Shown here in pieces: positions 1 through 6,241 of a DNA stretch of 13,525 bases (within the stretch, counting starts at the first letter, position 1; each line of letters starts with the position of its first letter). The position numbers and the translations under genes were made by a program. Source of the DNA: Gemmatimonadota bacterium (GTDB lineage: Bacteria > Gemmatimonadota > Gemmatimonadetes > Gemmatimonadales > GWC2-71-9); the NCBI GenBank assembly GCA_003221085.1, contig QHUD01000042.1, positions 1 to 13,525 on the forward strand, read 5' to 3'. Below the pieces are notes generated by a model. The model saw only the letters and a program-made list of their open reading frames with translations. It was not told the origin of the DNA and made no database searches.

Positions 1-893
1 TCGACGACAAAGACCTGAAAACCCTCACCGCCGGCGGCCGGGACGAGCGCGGCGACGGGCACGGTGACGGCGCGGGGCACGACCGCGGTCACGATCCCGC
101 CGAACAGCGACTCGCCGAGCCGCAGGGCCCTGGCGGGATGGCGCAGCCGGGCACGCACGGCGACGGCGCGGGTGACGGAATCCACCGCGGCCGCGACGCC
201 CGTCACGGTGCCGGACCCGAGCGGGTCGCCCGCCGCGGACTCACCGGCCGTGACCGCCACCGAATCGCCATCGTGGATCTCCGCGGCGTCGGCGGGCGAG
301 ACGTTGAAGACGACGTCGAGCGCTCCCGGGTCGGCGATCTGGATGAGGGCCTGGCTCGGATCCACAGCGGCGCCGAGCACGGCGGTCATGCGCGTCACGA
401 CACCCGCGAGCGGAGCGCGCAGCGTCGCGAGCTGTTGGGCGCGCCGGGCGGTCACGGCCGTCACCTGCGCCTGCGCCAGCTCCGCCGCCGCCTGATCGGC
501 CTCCTTTTGCGCGAGGATGCCCGCCTGGACGAGCCGGACCGCGCGGGCGTGCGCATGCTGGGCGTTCTCGAGCGCCGCGTCGGCGCTGTTGGCAGCGGCG
601 TCGAACGGCGCTCGCTCGAACTCGATCAGCGTGTCGCCCAGGGCGACGCGCTGGCCGGGAGCGACGCCAATGCGTGCGACCCGCGTCGGGCCCGGCGCGG
701 CGAGCTCGGCGAAGTGTCCCGGGCGGGCCGTCACGGTGCCGATGGCGCGCACGATCCGCGCGAATGGCCGCTCGGCGGCGACGGCTGTCTGCGCGGCGAC
801 GGCCGAGCCCGCCATGGTGGCGTCGGCCTCGTCGGCGGCGGCGCGGACGCGGCAGCCGGCCGCGACGACGACTAGGAGAGCGAGGCGTCTCAC
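1..893 (-). CDS. Efflux periplasmic adaptor lipoprotein (HlyD/RND membrane fusion protein), 3' end off the window
   Basis: This is the periplasmic adaptor of a tripartite efflux pump, which would bridge an inner-membrane transporter and the outer-membrane factor encoded just upstream. About 297 residues are visible and no stop occurs before base 1. The GTG start at 893..891 overlaps the upstream TGA as GTGA and immediately yields a lipoprotein signal: two Arg, a run of hydrophobic residues, then VAAGC with the lipid-accepting Cys at residue 14. Next come a first lipoyl half (VARIGVAPGQRVALGDTLIEF), an Ala/Gln-rich alpha-hairpin (roughly residues 95-150), a second lipoyl half (LRAPLAGVVTRM) and the start of a beta-barrel domain (LDVVFNVSPADAAEI). 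This order is typical of RND/CzcB-type adaptors. Substrate (metal or drug) cannot be read from what is visible. Family assignment is confident. The exact start rests on the overlap and the lipobox. Confidence 0.85.
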   Translation of the reverse strand, partial: MRRLALLVVVAAGCRVRAAADEADATMAGSAVAAQTAVAAERPFARIVRAIGTVTARPGHFAELAAPGPTRVARIGVAPGQRVALGDTLIEFERAPFDAAANSADAALENAQHAHARAVRLVQAGILAQKEADQAAAELAQAQVTAVTARRAQQLATLRAPLAGVVTRMTAVLGAAVDPSQALIQIADPGALDVVFNVSPADAAEIHDGDSVAVTAGESAAGDPLGSGTVTGVAAAVDSVTRAVAVRARLRHPARALRLGESLFGGIVTAVVPRAVTVPVAALVPAAGGEGFQVFVV

Positions 894-2116
894 GGCTGGT
901 CCGCGGAGGCGGTGAGCAGCCGGACGGCGGCCACGGCGTCGTCCAGCAGGCCGACATCGTCGATATAGCGGCCCAACGCCTCGCGCGCATTGCGCTGGGC
1001 CTCGAGCACGTTGGCGAGCGGAATGGCGCCTTCGGCGTACGCTCGCAGCGACATCGCCGCCACGCGGTCGGCGCTCGCGAGCAGGCGACGCCCGCGCGCG
1101 ACGCGCTCGAGCGCGGCCGCCAGGAGACGACGAGCCCGGCTCAGGTCGGCAGCGGATCCCCGGCGCGTCACATCGAGCTGCGCCTGCGCTCGGTCGCGCG
1201 CCGCTCGGGCCTGCCCGATTTCGCCCCCGTTCCAGTTGAAGAGGGGGAACGGCAACGACACTCCGAACGTCGGCAGCACGGTCCCGGGTGGCTCCGTGGG
1301 ATCGCCTCGCTCGAACCCCATTTGGAGGCTCGGCGCTGCGAAGACGCTGCGATGCGCGAACGTCAGCGTGCGCTCAGCCGAGCGCAGGGTCGCGGCGGCC
1401 GCCACGACCTGCAGCGGCTGGCCGACGCCGGCCGTGTCGTCGGGCGTGGCGTCCGTGGGGACCAGGGAGTCGGAGAGGGTGATCGTGGGTGCGTCGGCCG
1501 GCAGTCCCATGACGAATTGCACGCCCAGCAGCGCGTTCAGGGCGGCGAGCGAGTCGTCGACGGCGACGTTCTGGAGCTGTCCCGCGTTCACCTCGGCGAG
1601 CAGCACGTCCAGCTCGCTCACGTCCCCGACCTCGCGGCGCAGGCGCGCCATCGTCAGCAGGCTGTCGGCGTCGCGCGCGGTGCGGCGCGAGAGCCGCGCG
1701 TGCGCGAGCGCGGCGAGCGCACGGGTGTAGGTGGTGTCCACGTCGAACCGGATGGCGGCGCGCTCGAACGCGAAGCCATACCGCGCGGCGTCTCGCGCCG
1801 ACGCGGCGGCGCCGATCCGTGCGGAGCGCAGCCACGGCAGGTCGAGCGCCACGTCGGCGACGTAGTGATAGTGGGGCACGTCTTTCGTGTAGGTCGCGCC
1901 GAGCATTGGATTGGGAAACGCCCGGGCCGCTCGCAGCACACCCGCCGCCGCCGCTGTGTCGGCCCGGCCGAAGGCGGCGCGCGCGCCGCGGGCGAGCGCC
2001 GCGGCAACCGCTTGGGCGCGCGTCACCGGCTGCTGTGCTGGGAGCGATTCCGCCGCCAAGCCCAACAGCACGAGGGCCGGCAACGACAGGCGCGCGAACA
2101 GACCCGGACGTGACAT
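890..2116 (-). CDS. TolC-family outer membrane efflux protein
   Basis: A 408-residue outer-membrane factor, the exit duct of the efflux system whose adaptor follows directly. The N-terminus is a signal peptide (hydrophobic LSLPALVLLGLAA, probable cleavage after LPA near residue 27). The mature part has the two-fold OEP arrangement of Ala/Arg/Leu-rich helical repeats, roughly residues 30-215 and 225-408. It includes the NPML motif at 69-72, the counterpart of the conserved NP-x-L of CusC/CzcC-type proteins, and the helical segment ending LANVLEAQRNAREAL. Length is close to the usual 400-470. The start is ATG at 2116. No good Shine-Dalgarno sequence precedes it, only a CACCACACCG stretch. Its stop overlaps the adaptor's GTG by four bases, so the two are likely coupled. 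A short gap separates it from the radical SAM gene upstream. The family is confident, the substrate unknown. Confidence 0.88.
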   Translation of the reverse strand: MSRPGLFARLSLPALVLLGLAAESLPAQQPVTRAQAVAAALARGARAAFGRADTAAAAGVLRAARAFPNPMLGATYTKDVPHYHYVADVALDLPWLRSARIGAAASARDAARYGFAFERAAIRFDVDTTYTRALAALAHARLSRRTARDADSLLTMARLRREVGDVSELDVLLAEVNAGQLQNVAVDDSLAALNALLGVQFVMGLPADAPTITLSDSLVPTDATPDDTAGVGQPLQVVAAAATLRSAERTLTFAHRSVFAAPSLQMGFERGDPTEPPGTVLPTFGVSLPFPLFNWNGGEIGQARAARDRAQAQLDVTRRGSAADLSRARRLLAAALERVARGRRLLASADRVAAMSLRAYAEGAIPLANVLEAQRNAREALGRYIDDVGLLDDAVAAVRLLTASADQP

Positions 2117-2144
2117 CGGTGTGGTGAGAAACTACCTGGCCAAC

Positions 2145-2162
2145 CTGTCAGGAAGCTGACAG
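2145..2162. other. Perfect 7-bp dyad, possible operator or 3'-end hairpin
   Basis: The sequence CTGTCAG-GAAG-CTGACAG is a perfect inverted repeat with a 4-base spacer. It lies in the 51-base gap between the extended stop of the radical SAM gene (2168) and the start of the outer-membrane factor (2116). As RNA of the minus strand it forms a 7-bp stem with a CUUC loop, beginning five bases after the putative final stop codon, so it could mark an mRNA 3' end. No T-run follows it, so it is not a standard intrinsic terminator. It could equally be a repressor operator for the efflux genes. No regulator gene is present in the window to decide this, and no clear -35/-10 pair was found nearby. Confidence 0.4.
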
Positions 2163-2167
2163 TCCCA

Positions 2168-3607
2168 TCACTGCCATCCCGCTCCTTCTCGCTCGACAGA
2201 GCCCAACTGGCTCTCGGTCGGCTCCGCTCAGCAGAACCACGGCTCGGTGAGCCGCGCCGGAATGGGTCGCTCGGGGGGCGGCTCGCGGTAGGCGCCGGTC
2301 GCCTCGTGCCGACCGGCCCGGGCGTAGGCAAGCATGCGGATTCGCCCGAATGTCACCGCCGGATCCTCGTCGCTGGCAGCCGCCTGTTCCGCGAGTGCGG
2401 CGAGGTCGGGCTGGAGCGCCTCCATGCGTGGATCGCGATGCACCCAGCGGTACGTGAAGCCGCCACGGTCGAGCTCCGCGAGAAACGGCCGGATGCCGGG
2501 CCGGGACAGGAGCAGCGAGCCCGGCGGAATGAGCAGGCGGATGGCGAACTGGACGGGATCGACCTGGTCGACCAATCCCTCGGATCGCACCCAGTCCAGC
2601 AACTCGAGGAAATCCGCGATCGTGGCCCACGGAGTGAATGGCACAAACGAGGGTCGGAGCGCGATCCCCGCTCGGCGCAGCACGTCGAGCGCGACCTGCA
2701 CGTCGGCGCGCGTGTGCCCCTTCTCGAGGTTGGCGAGCACGACCTGCGACAGTGACTCCACCGCCGATACGACGAATACGCAACCCGTAGCCGCGAATTC
2801 CGGGAAGAGCTCGCGATGGCGCACGATGTGCTCGATCTTCGCGGTGAAGTCATACGTGAGGGCGGGAACCTCGGCGTGCAGCGCCCGCACGAGCTTCACC
2901 GCATGCCCCGGACCATTCAGGAAGTCGGGATCGCCGAACGTGATGTGCCCAGCCCCATCCGCTACCAGGCGCCGCACGTCCTCGAGTACGACGTCACGGG
3001 GCACCGCGAAGAAGCGGCCGGCGTACACCGGCGGGATGGGACAATGGAGACAGGTGTGCAGGCAGCCGCGGCTCGACTCGACATATCCGGCCGGTACGCG
3101 CCGGCCCTCGTGCAGTAGGCTCGCCTAGCGAGGGAGTGCGGGAAGTCCGTCGCGACGCGGGACTGGAAACGACAGGCGCTCGAGCCTCACCGCAGGACGT
3201 GAATCGGGCTTCATTCCTGCATCGAGCCGCTCGGCCAGCGCGACGAGCGCCGCTTCGGACTCCGCGCCCAGCACTGCATCCGCGAAGCCACCGAGCAGGT
3301 GCTCCGCGTTGAGCGTCGCATACAGACCGTGGCACACGATGTGACACCGGGAGTTGATCTGGCGGATCCGCTCCGCGGCGCGTACGCCCAGCCGCAGCGC
3401 CGTATGCATGGGCACCGCGATCGCCACGAGCCGGGCTCGTCGCACCTTGGCTTCGTCGAGCGGCTCCACCGCCAGGTCGATCGTGGTCGGGGCGAAGCCG
3501 GCGCGCTCGAGAAACGCCCGCGGCCAGGCCAGGCCGAGCGGTTGATGGCCGAGCTCGTAACACGACAGCAACAGGATGGCGCCCGGCTGGCGCAGCGACG
3601 GGTTCAT
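2168..3607 (-). CDS. B12-binding-like/radical SAM protein with putative selenocysteine (CUAEP tail), interrupted by an in-frame TAG
   Basis: One reading frame spans 480 codons, with a TAG at codon 161 and a TGA at codon 460. Residues 1-160 resemble the N-terminal B12-binding-like domain found in some radical SAM enzymes (ILLLSCYELGHQPLGLAWPR near the start). No canonical DxHxxG motif is visible. After the TAG, without frame change, comes the radical SAM domain with the 4Fe-4S motif CLHTCLHC (C182, C186, C189), then HITFGDPDFLNGP and TAKIEHIVRHREL. The tail reads LTEPWFC, then TGA, then AEPTESQ and a terminal stop at 2168. This matches the CUAEP/CCAEP-tail radical SAM (seleno)protein family as I recall it, so the TGA probably encodes selenocysteine, supported by a SECIS-like hairpin just downstream. 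The ATG at 3607 overlaps the upstream stop as ATGA. No ATG, GTG or TTG lies between the TAG and the cluster motif, so a separate functional radical SAM protein would be hard to make. The reaction catalysed is unknown. If no recoding occurs, conventional calls would be 3125..3607 plus a fragment ending at 2228. Confidence 0.72.
2194..2220 (-). promoter_or_regulatory. Candidate bacterial SECIS element
   Basis: On the minus strand, starting seven bases after the TGA at 2230..2228, CGAC pairs with GTCG and AGAGCC pairs with GGCTCT. This gives a 10-bp stem with a 2-base CG bulge on the 5' side and an AGTTG apical loop at 2208..2204. The TGA-to-loop distance is 19 bases and a G is the second base of the loop. 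Both fit the published rules for bacterial SECIS elements (short apical loop with an early G, about 16-37 bases from the UGA). It lies inside the extended reading frame, as bacterial SECIS elements do. Function would require SelB and tRNA-Sec, which are not in the window. The stem is seen directly; the role is inferred. Confidence 0.6.
2228..2230 (-). other. In-frame TGA, probable selenocysteine codon
   Basis: Codon 460 of the radical SAM frame is TGA. It is preceded by TGC (Cys) and followed by GCG GAG CCG (Ala-Glu-Pro), giving Cys-Sec-Ala-Glu-Pro if recoded. The frame then stays open for 19 sense codons to a second TGA at 2170..2168. The motif match and the hairpin directly downstream argue for Sec insertion. 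A Cys-Sec neighbour pair would be a redox couple. Translational use is inferred from sequence only. Confidence 0.65.
3125..3127 (-). other. In-frame amber codon splitting the radical SAM gene
   Basis: TAG at codon 161 falls in the linker between the B12-binding-like and radical SAM domains (LPALPR, stop, ASLLHEGRR). Coding sense resumes in the same frame immediately after it. As I recall family members, this spot reads like LDRYARL, so a Tyr codon TAC or TAT changed by one base would explain it. It is either a genuine nonsense mutation or a base-call or assembly error. Confidence 0.75.
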
Positions 3608-3777
3608 TGCGGGGGCGACGTCCTCTCCCCGAAGCGTAGCAGGAAGGCACCGCTCAAGAGGCCCACCGCAAGCCACACCACCCAGCGCACGTCGATCGCG
3701 ATCCCGACCAGGCCGACCCCCAGCCCGAGGCCGCCGAGCCAGGCTTTGGCTGCGAACAGACGGTAGGGGCGCAGCAT
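3604..3777 (-). CDS. Small two-helix membrane protein, unknown function
   Basis: A 57-residue protein starting MLRPYRLFAAKAW and ending GERTSPPQ. Two hydrophobic segments are visible, roughly residues 13-29 (WLGGLGLGVGLVGIAI) and 33-48 (VVWLAVGLLSGAFLL). They are separated by an Asp-Val-Arg turn, with basic residues at the N-terminus, so a helical hairpin in the inner membrane is likely. I do not recognise a family. It is supported as a gene by tight packing: it starts 9 bases after the crotonase stop, has an AGGGG ribosome-binding sequence overlapping that stop, and its TGA overlaps the ATG of the radical SAM gene as ATGA. The start codon sits in the loop of a perfect hairpin described separately. 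It may be linked to the radical SAM protein, but that is inference from coupling only. Confidence 0.7.
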   Translation of the reverse strand: MLRPYRLFAAKAWLGGLGLGVGLVGIAIDVRWVVWLAVGLLSGAFLLRFGERTSPPQ

Positions 3778-3790
3778 GGTGCGCCCCTAC
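3763..3790 (-). promoter_or_regulatory. Perfect 11-bp hairpin enclosing a start codon
   Basis: GTAGGGGCGCA and TGCGCCCCTAC are exact reverse complements separated by six bases. In the minus-strand mRNA the 5' arm holds the crotonase TAG stop and the AGGGG ribosome-binding sequence of the small membrane protein. The loop (CCATGC) holds its ATG, and the 3' arm encodes its Leu-Arg-Pro-Tyr. The stem is nearly all G-C, so it should occlude initiation unless ribosomes translating the crotonase melt it. No U-run follows, so a standard terminator is unlikely. The structure is seen directly; control of translation is inferred. Confidence 0.6.
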
Positions 3791-4545
3791 TTCTTCAGGA
3801 AGGCTTGCAAGGCCGCACGGAAATCGGGCGTCGTGCGGCTCACCGCGTTCACGTCCGCCCCCAGCCGGATGCCGTCCTCGAATCGCAGGCCATCGAGCTG
3901 ATAGAACTGCTGCTTGGTGAACGCCAGCGCAGACGAGCTCGCGGCCGCGAGGGCGCGCAGCACCTCGCTCACCTGGTCCTCGAAGTCCGAGTCTTCGTAC
4001 ACGCGCGACACGAGCCCCAGGCCGGCCGCCTCAGAGGCGCCAAGGATCCGGCCTGTCGCCGCGAGATCGAATGCGACCTTCTCACCCACCGCGCGCTTGA
4101 GCAGGGTCATGACGATCGCCGGCACGAAGCCCCGCTGGACTTCGGGATAGCCGAACGTGGCGGATTCGGTAGCGAGGACGAGGTCGCACGCGGTGGCCAG
4201 CCCGCACCCCCCGGCGAGCGCTCGACCCTGCACGACGGCGACGATCGGCTTGGGGAGGCGTCGCATGCTGAGGAAGATTTCGGCGAAGTGCAGCGCCGCT
4301 CGTCGATTCTCCTCGACGCTCTTGTCGGCGGAGGCGAGTAGCTCGTTCAGGTCCATGCCGGCGCAGAAGTCGCCGCCGGCGCCCCGGACCGCCACGACGC
4401 GCACCGCGCCGTCGAGATCGGCCCGCTCCAGCAGGCTGAGCAGCCCATCGATCATTGGCGTGTCGATCGCGTTCTTCTTCTCCGGGCGGTTGAGCGTCGC
4501 CGTCAGGATGCCTCCCTCGAGCGCAGCCAACACCCGGTCGCTCAC
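3787..4545 (-). CDS. Enoyl-CoA hydratase/isomerase family protein, methylglutaconyl-CoA-hydratase-like
   Basis: A 252-residue crotonase-fold enzyme, full length for the family. Visible motifs are LNRPEKKNAID (19-28), the oxyanion-hole segment GAGGDFCAGMDL (55-66), GRALAGGCGLATACDLV (107-123) and FGYPEVQRGFVPA (131-143). Of the two glutamates used by classical enoyl-CoA hydratases, the second is present (E135) but the first is Gly115. As I recall, the same Gly substitution is typical of bacterial LiuC/AtuE-type hydratases of leucine and isoprenoid breakdown, which act on 3-methylglutaconyl-CoA or isohexenylglutaconyl-CoA. With an AtuA pair and an MCC-type carboxyltransferase in the same operon, that role is the best guess. 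An isomerase or another branched enoyl-CoA hydratase remains possible. The GTG start at 4545 overlaps the preceding stop as GTGA and has GGAG eight bases upstream. Confidence 0.85.
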   Translation of the reverse strand: MSDRVLAALEGGILTATLNRPEKKNAIDTPMIDGLLSLLERADLDGAVRVVAVRGAGGDFCAGMDLNELLASADKSVEENRRAALHFAEIFLSMRRLPKPIVAVVQGRALAGGCGLATACDLVLATESATFGYPEVQRGFVPAIVMTLLKRAVGEKVAFDLAATGRILGASEAAGLGLVSRVYEDSDFEDQVSEVLRALAAASSSALAFTKQQFYQLDGLRFEDGIRLGADVNAVSRTTPDFRAALQAFLKK

Positions 4546-4862
4546 TTGGAGATCTCCAGCTCGAGGCGCAACAGCGCGGTGGAGAACACCTTGCCCTGGG
4601 CGTCGGTTTTGAGCGAGATCGTGCCGCCGCCGTCCAGAGCGCCGTGCAGCAGGAAGTTCAGGGCGTGCAGGTTGGGCAGCTCGAAGCGCTCGACCGGGCC
4701 CGAGATCATGCCCTTGAAGTGCCGGGCGACGCGCGCCGCTGTCACGTGCTTCACCAGGATCGGATAGTACTCGGGCTTCAGCGCGATGAGCCCCACGTTA
4801 GCCGTGTCCCCTTTGTCTCCCGATCGCGCGTGCGCGATGTCCAGCAGACGGACCTTCTTCAT
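4542..4862 (-). CDS. AtuA C-terminal-like domain protein
   Basis: A 106-residue protein starting MKKVRLLDIAHARSGDKGD. The early RSGDKGDTANVGLIAL segment and the later HALNFLLHGALDGGG segment are characteristic of the C-terminal ferredoxin-fold domain of AtuA-family proteins. In Pseudomonas AtuA this domain is fused to the larger DUF1446 part, whereas here it is a separate gene directly after it. The biochemical role is not established; the family is required for growth on acyclic terpenes in Pseudomonas. The ATG at 4862 overlaps the AtuA stop as ATGA, which is why it was chosen over the longer in-frame extension to 5009, whose Arg-rich residues are a shadow of the AtuA gene. The two products probably act as one complex. 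Confidence 0.85.
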   Translation of the reverse strand: MKKVRLLDIAHARSGDKGDTANVGLIALKPEYYPILVKHVTAARVARHFKGMISGPVERFELPNLHALNFLLHGALDGGGTISLKTDAQGKVFSTALLRLELEISK

Positions 4863-6241
4863 ACCTCCACGACCTCGACGCACGGCTCCACCATGCGCTT
4901 GTCGAGCAGCGCGGGCCAGTACGCGACGATCTCCTCGGGCTTCGGTCGTCCGCCGGCGAACCCGGTGACGCTGGGCGGTCCGTTCAGGATGAGCGGCGCA
5001 ATCTCCCATGTGAACCGCTCAACGGCCGCCTTGTCGGGTGATCGGACGCCGATCCGCAGCTGCACCTCCGGCAGCTCGTCGAGCGGTGTTGCCGCGCGAG
5101 CCAACGGACCGTGGGTGGCGTCGGCGCCGACGAACTCCGTCAGTACGGCCTCGAACGTGAGTCCGAGATCGGCGAGGCGCTGCCGGAGAATCCGATCCGC
5201 AGCCTGGGCTTTCTTGTAGGCGTCGGGCCACGCGTAGACGAGCGTGCCGACCGCCTTGTACCCGTAGAAGTACGCCACGGAAACCTTGAGCTTGTCAGTG
5301 GCGGGTCGCCCCTGGACCCCCGACACCCGAACCCGGTCTTTCCCTTTCTGCTGGAGCCGGATTGTGGTGAAGTCGGCGATGCAGTCGGGCGTGATGTACT
5401 CCGTGGGGTTCCCCATCTCGTAGACGAGCTGCTCGGTCACGCCCGCCACGCTGATCCGCCCGCCGGTGCCGGGATGCTTGAAGATCTCGAAGGTCCCGTC
5501 CGGGGCCGCGTCCACGATCGGGTAGCCGACATTCGCGAGGTCGGGAATGCGCTCCCAGTCCACGAGGCAGTTGCCGCCGCTGGACTGCGCGCCGCACTCG
5601 ATCGTGTGGCCCGCGACCGTCCCGGCGGCGAGGAGGTCCCAGGCGTCGGGCTGCCACCCGAAGGCGTGAATCATGGGCGCGAGGGTGAGCCCGGTGTCGG
5701 TGACGCGCCCGGTGACGACGACGTCCGCGCCGCCCCGCAGCGCGTCCACGACGGGCCAGGCGCCGAGATAGGCGTTTGCCGAGACGACGCGATCGCGCAC
5801 GTCGGACAAGGGCCGGCCGGTATCGAGGTTCCTGAGCTCGTGGCCGCGGGCCAAGAGCCCGTCCAAGCGGCCCAGTAGATCGTCTCCCATCACCACGCCG
5901 ATGCGGAGCTTGCCGCCGAGCCGCAGGCGGCGCGCGGTCTCGGCCACGGCCTCCGCACAGGCGCGGGGATTCACTCCGCCCGCGTTGGCCGTGATCTTGA
6001 TCCCCCGCTCCACGACGATCGGCAGGATCCGCTCCATCAGCGGGATGAAATCCCTCGCGTAGCCGAGGGACGCGTCGCGCGACTTCTGCTTCTGCAGGAT
6101 GGACATCGTGACTTCGGCGAGATAGTCCATCATCAGGTAGTCCACCGGTCCGCCGGTCACCTGGCGATACGGCGCCTCGAGCCAGTCGCCCCAGAACCCC
6201 TGCCCTGCGGCGATGCGTACCGTGGCCGGCTGCGATTTCAC
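4859..6241 (-). CDS. AtuA-family protein (DUF1446, acyclic terpene utilization)
   Basis: A 460-residue protein that begins KSQPATVRIAAGQGFWGDW after the initiating GTG. The GQGFWGDWLEAP opening, the VDYLMMDYLAEVTMSIL segment, KITANAGGVNPRACAEA, VVTGRVTDTGLTLAPMIHAF and the VDWERIPDLANVGYPI region are typical of the AtuA N-terminal part. The family is linked genetically to acyclic terpene and related branched acyl-CoA catabolism, but no catalytic reaction is established. The GTG start at 6241..6239 overlaps the peptidase stop as GTGA. The reading frame is open upstream to 7768, but that part is Arg-rich shadow sequence antiparallel-free of any family motif and overlaps the peptidase gene. The C-terminal domain is a separate downstream gene. 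The family call is firm; the substrate is inferred only from neighbours. Confidence 0.88.
   Translation of the reverse strand: MKSQPATVRIAAGQGFWGDWLEAPYRQVTGGPVDYLMMDYLAEVTMSILQKQKSRDASLGYARDFIPLMERILPIVVERGIKITANAGGVNPRACAEAVAETARRLRLGGKLRIGVVMGDDLLGRLDGLLARGHELRNLDTGRPLSDVRDRVVSANAYLGAWPVVDALRGGADVVVTGRVTDTGLTLAPMIHAFGWQPDAWDLLAAGTVAGHTIECGAQSSGGNCLVDWERIPDLANVGYPIVDAAPDGTFEIFKHPGTGGRISVAGVTEQLVYEMGNPTEYITPDCIADFTTIRLQQKGKDRVRVSGVQGRPATDKLKVSVAYFYGYKAVGTLVYAWPDAYKKAQAADRILRQRLADLGLTFEAVLTEFVGADATHGPLARAATPLDELPEVQLRIGVRSPDKAAVERFTWEIAPLILNGPPSVTGFAGGRPKPEEIVAYWPALLDKRMVEPCVEVVEV

Noticed and set aside
674..2113. 479-residue open frame on the plus strand
   Set aside because: Antisense shadow of the adaptor and outer-membrane factor genes, with skewed composition and no recognisable domain.
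2117..2167. Sigma-70 promoter for the efflux genes
   Set aside because: No credible -35/-10 pair with proper spacing was found in the short gap; only the dyad stands out.
2228..3028. Radical SAM gene starting at the GTG at 3028
   Set aside because: That start lies after the CxxxCxxC cluster motif, so the product would lack the radical SAM centre; the frame clearly continues upstream.
3125..3127. TAG as a pyrrolysine codon
   Set aside because: The context is a domain linker at a position that seems to be Tyr in relatives, and nothing in the window suggests pyrrolysine machinery or a methylamine methyltransferase.
3125..3676. Longer start at 3676 for the B12-binding-like part
   Set aside because: It would overlap the small membrane protein gene by about 70 bases, whereas the ATG at 3607 has an ATGA overlap and starts just before the conserved segment.
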